Below, piece by piece: positions 8,111-12,785 of a DNA stretch of 19,797 bases (position 1 is the stretch's first letter; each line of letters opens with the position of its first letter). The notes below the pieces were generated by a model. That model searched no databases, had not been told where the DNA came from, and saw only the letters and a list, made by a program, of their open reading frames with translations. Origin of the DNA: Vampirovibrionales bacterium (GTDB lineage Bacteria; Cyanobacteriota; Vampirovibrionia; Vampirovibrionales; JAJTHC01); the NCBI GenBank assembly GCA_021299615.1, contig JAJTHC010000280.1:1-19797 (forward strand). The letters run 5' to 3'. The position numbers and the translations under genes are program-made.

Positions 8111-8180
8111 GTCATGTTGTTGTAACGACACGTCTCCTCCCCTGTCTTGGGGGAGATCCTTCACGTGCGTTCAGGATGAC
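8111..8180. repeat. Palindromic dispersed repeat, copy 2
   Basis: It begins GTCATGTTG (8111-8119) and ends CAGGATGAC (8172-8180), so the ends GTCAT and ATGAC are inverted. It carries GGGAGATCCTTC as in the copy at 2736-2831. A CTCC/GGAG-type hairpin sits in its middle (CTCCCCTGTCTTGGGGGAG). It starts directly after the 22-bp array. The stretch 8181-8319 that follows holds no gene; CAGTATGACA near 8224-8233 may be a remnant of a further copy end. Confidence 0.75.
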
Positions 8181-8319
8181 ACATTCAGGTTTGGGCTTTA
8201 GTTTTCAAAGAACTACTCTTTTTCAGTATGACAAAATGAGTCGCCTTTGAATAGTCCTTAAAACCCACTATATTGCTTTACAGGTAAAAAGTGGTGGTGT
8301 TTGCATCCTTGCACAAGCA

Positions 8320-8560
8320 GACGTCCAAGCACTAAATCCGAGCGGGTGAGCGAACTGCGAATCCCCGAGCGATTTTGCGGACGTCGTGGCAAGGCATGAT
8401 GCGACGAGGTGGGTCAAAAGGGGGAGGATTTTTAAGGAGGGGGAAATGAGGGAGGAGAAACGCAATGCGTCCTTCCTTCCCCCTCCTTGAACCGCTTTTG
8501 GGGGTTTGGGGGGTCTTTGGCGGCACAAAGACCCCCAAGCACCAGCGTTAAACGGAGCTA
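8320..8560 (-). repeat. Structured dispersed repeat, copy A
   Basis: Read on the minus strand it has the same module order as the copy at 12107-12352. First comes TAGCTCCGTTTAACGCTGGTGC (8560 to 8539). Hairpin P1 pairs 8509-8519 with 8526-8536 (11 perfect pairs, GGGGGTCTTTG with CAAAGACCCCC). Hairpin P2 pairs 8434-8445 with 8477-8488 (12 perfect pairs containing AAGGAGG and CCTCCTT), topped by ACGC/GCGT. Last is a 66-base box (8320-8385) closed by GACGTCC and GGACGTC. The box is identical to that of copy B1. No open frame here is convincing. A G-run stretch (8500-8523) could also form a quadruplex. The element lies 17 bp beyond the fliR stop codon. Confidence 0.85.
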
Positions 8561-8577
8561 ACCAAACCCAAAAAACA

Positions 8578-9411
8578 CTACAAAAGCCCCTTCAACAAAA
8601 AGCGTAGCACCTTGATGTGATCATGGTAATGTTCGCTCATAAAGGTTTGCATCGACGGTAAAAACGCCATCAACGCCCACAAACCGAGCATCACCTTCAA
8701 CGGAGCCGCCACCATAAACACGTTCATTTGAGGCATCAATTTAGAAATATAGCCCAACGCCACTTCCACCATAAACAACAACGCCTGAACAGGGGCAGCG
8801 AGCATAATGCCCGTGCTGAACATGCCTGCGGACACCAAGATCATCCGCTCACTTAGGATGCCCATTTTCCCCATGGCAGGCATTAAATGCAAGGGAATCA
8901 ACTCAAAACTGCTATGCAGGCTCAACAACACCCAGTGATGAATCCCCAAAACCATGAAAAGCACCAAGGCATATTGAGTCAACGCATTCCCTAGAATCGG
9001 GGCATTCACGCCAGATGATGGATCCAACGCATTCGCCATGCTTAAACCCATTTGTTGAGACAAGCTTTCCCCAGCGATATGAAAGGCATCCATGACGTAT
9101 TTCATCACCAAGCCCATGAGCAATCCCAAGGCGAGTTCCTTGAAAATATAGGGTAGTAAATGAGGCATATCCATGGGTACCCACTGGAGCTGTTCCACTT
9201 GTTGAGGCACCGTTAGCGTGAGGTAAAAAATCACGGCGGTGCTTAAGGCAAACCACAAACGCAGTTGCATCGGTAGGGAAGGATGATTGAAAAAGGGTGC
9301 GACCAAAAACAAGCCACTGACTCGGCAAAACACCAAAAACGTCGCGATCAGGTGAGGCATTGAAAGCCACTGTAGAAAATCGCCCCCCAATACTTGAACG
9401 CCTGTGGTCAT
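8578..9411 (-). CDS. fliR: Flagellar biosynthetic protein FliR
   Basis: Inner-membrane component of the flagellar type III export gate, which works with FliP and FliQ to pass rod, hook and filament subunits. It has 277 residues with several hydrophobic helices. Family landmarks are CRVSGLFLVAPFF, KELALGLLMGLV, the loop AGESLSQQMGLSMANALDPS and the late segment MPQMNVFMVAAPLKVMLGLW. The open frame reaches back to 9456 inside fliQ, but the ATG at 9411 is chosen: it lies one base after the fliQ stop (TAA-A-ATG) with AGGAA inside the fliQ 3' end, so translation is coupled. It is the last gene of the fliPQR set. No flhB or flhA follows; structured repeat copy A does. Confidence 0.94.
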   Translation of the reverse strand: MTTGVQVLGGDFLQWLSMPHLIATFLVFCRVSGLFLVAPFFNHPSLPMQLRLWFALSTAVIFYLTLTVPQQVEQLQWVPMDMPHLLPYIFKELALGLLMGLVMKYVMDAFHIAGESLSQQMGLSMANALDPSSGVNAPILGNALTQYALVLFMVLGIHHWVLLSLHSSFELIPLHLMPAMGKMGILSERMILVSAGMFSTGIMLAAPVQALLFMVEVALGYISKLMPQMNVFMVAAPLKVMLGLWALMAFLPSMQTFMSEHYHDHIKVLRFLLKGLL

Positions 9412-9412
9412 T

Positions 9413-9700
9413 TTAGCCGTTTCCTGTGTTTTGAGCCAGTTCCAGCATAAGAGCAAACATTTTTTGTGTGTGTTGCAACATTTGTTGAAGCATCCACGGT
9501 GCCATAAAGATCAGCACAATCCCACTTACCAAGAGCTTTGGCACAAAGGTGAGCGTCGATTCCTGTAATTGCGTCACCGTCTGCACCAAGGACACGAGAG
9601 TCCCCACAACCAGCCCTGTAATGAGCAAGGGTGCGGAAATAATCATGATCATCCACAACGTTTCTTTCAGTAAATCTAGGAATAAGGCTTCGTTAATCAT
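9413..9700 (-). CDS. fliQ: Flagellar biosynthetic protein FliQ
   Basis: Small inner-membrane subunit of the flagellar export gate. It has 95 residues, close to the usual 89-90, with two membrane helices near 16-38 and 54-73. The stretch APLLITGLVVGTLVSLVQTV followed by TQLQESTLTFVPKLL is the recognisable FliQ signature. The ATG lies two bases after the fliP stop codon, so it is probably translated by coupling; a GGGG run inside the fliP end is the only weak ribosome binding signal. It sits between fliP and fliR in the widespread order P-Q-R. Confidence 0.95.
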   Translation of the reverse strand: MINEALFLDLLKETLWMIMIISAPLLITGLVVGTLVSLVQTVTQLQESTLTFVPKLLVSGIVLIFMAPWMLQQMLQHTQKMFALMLELAQNTGNG

Positions 9701-9702
9701 GC

Positions 9703-10467
9703 TTATCTAAACCCCATAACGAGACTTTGTGAGATCAGGTGCCAGCCGTCCACCAAAACGAAGAGAATCAGCTTAAACGGCAGCGAAATCGTCACAGGGG
9801 GCAGGAACATCATGCCCATCGAAACCAAAATAGACGACACCACAATATCAATAACGATAAAGGGCAGAAACAGCACAAAACCGAGCTGAAACGCCGTTTT
9901 AAGCTCTGAAATAATGAAAGACGGCAACAAGACATAAGTTGGCACATCTTTGGTGGTTTTGGGCTTTTTAATTTTGGCAAGTTTGGTAAACAGTGCCATA
10001 TCTTTTTCAGAGGTTTGCTTGAACATGAAGGTTCGCATGGGTTCGGTTGCCTTTTCAAGGGCAACATCGACGGACATTCGCCCCTTCATAAAGGGTTCGA
10101 AGGCGACTTTGTTGACTTCTTCAAAGGTGGGTGCCATGACAAAAAAGCTTAAAATCATCGCCAACGACACAATCACCTGCGAAGGAGGCAAGGTCGGCGT
10201 CCCTAGGGCTTGACGCACCAGCGAAAGCACAATCACGATGCGGGTAAAGGCGGTGGTCATCACCAAAATGCTTGGGGCGAGGGTCAGCACGGTGAGTAGA
10301 ATGAGGATCTGTACGCCTTGAGCCACTTGTTCAGGGCTATTGCTTTTTGCTACGCCGAGTTGAATGGTGGGTAAGGCGACGCCTGCGGCATCTGCCATTG
10401 GCATGGCGACAAGCATCAGGATGATAGCGAGACCAAGTCCCCAATTCCAGTGTTGACGAGCTAACAT
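9703..10467 (-). CDS. fliP: Flagellar biosynthetic protein FliP
   Basis: Core pore-forming subunit of the flagellar export gate in the inner membrane. It has 254 residues, typical for the family. An N-terminal signal peptide (about 1-27, ending ADA) is followed by LTLAPSILVMTTAFTRIVIV (61-80) and LSLVRQALGTPTLPPSQVI. The C-terminal family signature is PFIVIDIVVSSILVSMGMM (202-220) and LPPVTISLPFKLILFVLVDGW (from 222). The loop between (about 116-175) includes a Lys-rich stretch (KIKKPKTTKD). The start has AGGGAAAATCGCCCC before the ATG, in the C-rich style of this genome. It is first in fliPQR and is transcribed divergently from dut. Confidence 0.95.
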   Translation of the reverse strand: MLARQHWNWGLGLAIILMLVAMPMADAAGVALPTIQLGVAKSNSPEQVAQGVQILILLTVLTLAPSILVMTTAFTRIVIVLSLVRQALGTPTLPPSQVIVSLAMILSFFVMAPTFEEVNKVAFEPFMKGRMSVDVALEKATEPMRTFMFKQTSEKDMALFTKLAKIKKPKTTKDVPTYVLLPSFIISELKTAFQLGFVLFLPFIVIDIVVSSILVSMGMMFLPPVTISLPFKLILFVLVDGWHLISQSLVMGFR

Positions 10468-10775
10468 GGGGCGATTTTCCCTATTTTTATAGTACTTTAT
10501 AGATAAAACACTATATATAGTCTTGGTTTGGAAATAAACGACGTTGACTATATTTCTTTCTCTCTTAATGAGTTCTAGTCTAGCGTGTTTTCCTTAGAAA
10601 CGGCGATATGTTTGCCAAAAATACAACAAATGCCGTATTTTTTGAGAGATTGACAGATTTCTGCAATTTACTGAAATTAGCGAACATATTGTGATAACGT
10701 TTCTATAACAAAGCCTTTTCATTTTTCGCCAAAGCTAGTAAAATTGAAAAAATACTGATTAAAAAGGACATCCCT
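10468..10775. promoter_or_regulatory. AT-rich divergent promoter region between fliP and dut
   Basis: This 308-bp stretch has no gene. For dut (+), TTTTCA (10716-10721), a 17-base spacer and TAAAAT (10739-10744) form a plausible promoter 32 bases before the ATG. A consensus TTGACA stands at 10650-10655 but has only weak -10 candidates (TGAAAT). Toward fliP there are several TATAAA-like hexamers without a good -35 partner, and a perfect 12-bp palindrome ACTATATATAGT (10510-10521) that could be an operator. No sigma-28 or sigma-54 flagellar promoter was recognised. Confidence 0.45.
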
Positions 10776-11240
10776 ATGACTACCTATAGCCCTCCCACCG
10801 TAACCCTCGGCGTTTTCAAGTTAGAACACGCCTTAGAAGACCTTCCGCAATACGAAACCGCAGGTAGTGCAGGCATGGATTTGCGTGCCGCCATTGAGGC
10901 TCCTGTGACCCTCGCCCCCCTTGAGCGACGTTTGATCCCGACAGGCTTGATTTTTCACATTCCCCAAGGCTATGAAGTGCAATTACGAGCCAGAAGTGGA
11001 CTTTCCATTAAGCACGGCATCACATTGGTCAATGGTATCGGCACGATCGACAGTGATTATCGCCATGAAGTGAAGGTGGCTCTCATCAATTTGGGGCAGG
11101 AGCCTTACACGATTCAACCTGCGGAACGCATCTGCCAAGCCGTGATTGCTCCTGTGACGCAATTGCCGATTGAAGTCTTGAGCGAAACCTTTACGCTAGA
11201 CTCTCGTCAAGGGGGCTTCGGTTCAACAGGACGTTTATAA
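10776..11240 (+). CDS. dut: Deoxyuridine 5'-triphosphate nucleotidohydrolase
   Basis: Trimeric cytosolic dUTPase. It cleaves dUTP to dUMP and pyrophosphate, keeping uracil out of DNA and supplying dUMP for thymidylate. All five family motifs are present in 154 residues: AGSAGMDLRAA (29-39), RSGLSIKHG (73-81), NGIGTIDSDYRHEVKV (86-101, with the expected catalytic Asp92 and the uracil-stacking Tyr95), RICQAVI (118-124) and the flexible C-terminal arm RQGGFGSTG (144-152). AAGGACATCCCT precedes the ATG. It is a single-gene unit with a likely promoter just upstream, and its last 6 bp overlap the convergent end of rsmG. Confidence 0.96.
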   Translation: MTTYSPPTVTLGVFKLEHALEDLPQYETAGSAGMDLRAAIEAPVTLAPLERRLIPTGLIFHIPQGYEVQLRARSGLSIKHGITLVNGIGTIDSDYRHEVKVALINLGQEPYTIQPAERICQAVIAPVTQLPIEVLSETFTLDSRQGGFGSTGRL

Positions 11241-11969
11241 AGGTTGCTTTGCTGGTGTGCCTGCTTGGCGAGGATACAATCGTGGGGTGTTGGCGACCTT
11301 CATCAACTGCACCATGTAGCAGGTTTGCTCCAACGCTTCCACGCCTTCAGGGATGAAGACATCCACAAATTCGCCACCGAGTCGTTCAATCGCATTTTCC
11401 GCCTTGAGCATCTCTTCTTCCCACTTCGGACCTTTCAACGCCAGCATTAACCCTTCACGCTTGACAAAAGGCAAGCAGTATTCCACCAAAACAGGTAGAT
11501 TCGCCACCGCTCGAGAGGTGACGACATCAAAGGCACCACGCAAATGCGGTTTATGCCCGAGATCTTCGGCTCGTTCAGACAAGATCTTCACGCCTGTAAT
11601 GCCCAAGGCATGGAGCGTTTCATCTAAGAACACCGCTTTTTTCTTGACCACTTCAATGGAAAAAAGCTTCAAATCAGATCGAAAAATGGCGAGCGGAATC
11701 AGCGGAAAGCCTCCGCCAGAGCCGACATCGAGGACTTTAGCGTCTTGCGGAATAAACAGGCTGTAGAGCAAGCTTTCTAGGATGTGGCGAGTCAAGAAGC
11801 CCTCCCAATCCGTGATGCGAGTGAGGTTCATCACCTCGTTTTTTTCAAGTAGAAGTGTGTAAAACTGGCAGATCTGTTGAAATTGTGCGTCATTGACGGC
11901 AAGCCCTAGTGTTTCGGCGTGAGCGAAAAAGGCTTGAGCCTCCTTTGTGTGGGGTAAATCAAGGATCAT
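11235..11969 (-). CDS. rsmG: 16S rRNA (guanine-527-N7)-methyltransferase RsmG
   Basis: Methylates N7 of G527 in 16S rRNA using S-adenosylmethionine; in several bacteria its loss gives low-level streptomycin resistance. The protein has 244 residues, slightly longer than the usual 205-240. Motifs are NEVMNLTRITDWEGFLTRHI (44-63), the SAM-binding VLDVGSGGGFPLIPLAI (79-95), FSIEVVKKKAVFL, and TSRAVANLPVLVEY (151-164) followed by LALKGPKWEEE. The extra length is a C-terminal tail rich in Pro, Ala and Gln. No good Shine-Dalgarno stands before the ATG (CACTCCCCAATA), so the start is less sure than the identity. In many bacteria this gene lies beside mnmG or parA/parB; here it faces dut and backs onto the repeat region. 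Confidence 0.94.
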   Translation of the reverse strand: MILDLPHTKEAQAFFAHAETLGLAVNDAQFQQICQFYTLLLEKNEVMNLTRITDWEGFLTRHILESLLYSLFIPQDAKVLDVGSGGGFPLIPLAIFRSDLKLFSIEVVKKKAVFLDETLHALGITGVKILSERAEDLGHKPHLRGAFDVVTSRAVANLPVLVEYCLPFVKREGLMLALKGPKWEEEMLKAENAIERLGGEFVDVFIPEGVEALEQTCYMVQLMKVANTPRLYPRQAGTPAKQPL

Positions 11970-11994
11970 TATTGGGGAGTGCTTTCTAAAAACT

Positions 11995-12022
11995 TTTATA
12001 CTGAAATTAAACTATACCACAA
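11995..12022 (-). promoter_or_regulatory. Candidate promoter of rsmG
   Basis: On the minus strand TTGTGG (12022-12017), a 16-base spacer and TATAAA (12000-11995) stand about 25 bases before the rsmG ATG. The -10 is good and the -35 fair. It lies between rsmG and the 32-bp tandem repeats. Confidence 0.45.
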
Positions 12023-12042
12023 AGTCTTTTTGTTCCTTCTCA

Positions 12043-12138
12043 ATTTTATAGTTGTAGCTGGTGTTTTGGTTTTGTAGCTCCGTCTTTAGCTGGTGCATTG
12101 GATTTCTAGCTCCGTTTAACGCTGGTGCGTCAGAGACC
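12043..12138. repeat. Three imperfect 32-bp tandem repeats
   Basis: GCTGGTG recurs at 12057, 12089 and 12121, and TAGCTCCGT at 12075 and 12107, all spaced exactly 32 bp. The first unit is the most decayed. The third unit is also the first module of structured repeat B1 (TAGCTCCGTTTAACGCTGGTGC), so the array looks like a multiplied end of that element. Confidence 0.75.
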
Positions 12139-12352
12139 TTTGGACGCACAAAGGTTCTCCGACACCTCTAAATGCGTTTAAGGAGGGGGGAAGAGAAGGA
12201 AGTTGTTGCGGCTCTCCTTCTCTTCCCCCCTCCTTAAAAATCCACCCCCCTTCTCATCCTCTTCGCTTGCTCCACTTGCCCTGCAGGACGTCCGCAAAAT
12301 CGCTCGGGGATTCGCAGTTCGCTCACCCGCTCGGATTTAGTGCTTGGACGTC
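12107..12352 (+). repeat. Structured dispersed repeat, copy B1
   Basis: Module order: TAGCTCCGTTTAACGCTGGTGC (12107-12128); hairpin P1 (GTC with GAC at 12129-12131/12161-12163, and CCTTTG with CAAAGG around the loop); hairpin P2, a perfect 24-bp stem pairing 12177-12200 with 12215-12238 over a 14-base loop; the pyrimidine-rich AAAAATCCACCCCCCTT; and a 66-base box (12287-12352) closed by GACGTCC and GGACGTC. The P2 stem contains AAGGAGG paired with CCTCCTT, the Shine-Dalgarno and anti-Shine-Dalgarno sequences. Copy A has the same order on the other strand. Confidence 0.87.
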
Positions 12353-12401
12353 GGTTGATGCAACGAGTCAGAAATCAACACGCAATGACGGACAGAGAAC
12401 T

Positions 12402-12700
12402 TGCCGACAACGCACTAAATGCGAGGCTTCCGAGACATTTTGCGGACGGCAGGAACGGAGGGAAAGCGAGAGGGGTGGGATAAACTCATTCACGAAGTGA
12501 ATCTTCACCTTTAGGAAGGAGAGGTTGGGAGAGGAAACCAACGGTTTTCTTTCCCAAGAGAAAAAGTCAGAGACTTTTTCGACGGAAGGGGGGCGACCAA
12601 GACCCTCCCTCCCTTAAGCCGCCTTTAGAGGTGTTGGAGACCTTTGGCGGAGCAAAGGTCTCTGACGACGACCAGCTATAAAAGGGAACTAGAAATCCAA
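12402..12700 (-). repeat. Structured dispersed repeat, copy B2 (diverged)
   Basis: Read on the minus strand: TTGGATTTCTAG end; hairpin P1 (10 perfect pairs, 12637-12646 with 12653-12662, GAGACCTTTG with CAAAGGTCTC); ACACCTCTAAAGGCGG; a longer middle with its own hairpins, including GAAAAAGTC-AGA-GACTTTTTC near 12561-12581 and ATTCAC-GAA-GTGAAT near 12488-12502; and the box (12402-12451) closed by TGCCG and CGGCA. The box keeps CCGCAAAAT at one side and ATTTAGTGCGTT at the other, but its closing stem differs from that of A and B1 by paired changes. Confidence 0.75.
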
Positions 12701-12785
12701 AAAACTAAATAAACTAAAGATAAAGCTAAAGAAGCTAAAGACAGAACTAAACAAACTAAAGATAAAACTAAAGAATTAAGAAAAA
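12701..12785 (+). promoter_or_regulatory. A-rich leader with repeated CTAAA before the ATPase gene
   Basis: CTAAA occurs seven times in 85 bases, mixed with GATAAA. There is almost no T-rich or C-rich partner sequence, so the RNA should be unstructured. It lacks a Shine-Dalgarno and the C-rich spacer seen before most genes here. The nearest -10-like box is TATAAA at 12677-12682 inside copy B2, without a good -35. Confidence 0.5.

Larger units (their letters stand above)
12098..12700. repeat. Composite inverted element made of structured repeats B1 and B2
   Basis: The 603-bp element is bounded by a perfect 12-bp inverted repeat, TTGGATTTCTAG at 12098-12109 and CTAGAAATCCAA at 12689-12700. Inward from both ends the arms keep matching imperfectly for over 80 bp (GCTGGT, GTCAGAGACCTTTG, ACACCTCTAAA, then a purine run). 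The two halves are diverged copies of one repeat in inverted orientation. No coding frame inside is convincing and no target-site duplication was seen. It fills most of the rsmG-to-ATPase gap. Confidence 0.8.

Noticed and set aside
7952..8320. Chromosomal or plasmid replication origin
   Set aside because: Iteron-like repeats are present, but no dnaA, repA or parAB gene and no cluster of DnaA boxes was seen, so an origin is kept only as a hypothesis.
8268..8538. Minus-strand open frames of 68-86 codons in the repeat region
   Set aside because: They run through hairpin stems of repeat copy A, and the matching stretch of copy B1 does not keep a frame.
12107..12128. Integron attC-like core site (GTTTAAC)
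   Set aside because: GTTTAAC fits the RYYYAAC pattern, but copy B2 does not keep it, no integrase or cassette array is seen, and the fold differs from attC.
12267..12500. 77-codon plus-strand open frame inside the composite repeat
   Set aside because: It crosses the boundary between B1 and B2 and has no ribosome binding site; the hairpin structure explains the sequence better.
12561..12581. Intrinsic terminator from the GAAAAAGTC/GACTTTTTC hairpin
   Set aside because: The stem is A/T-rich with no G/C base, there is no T-run after it, and it lies deep inside an inverted repeat with no gene ending nearby.
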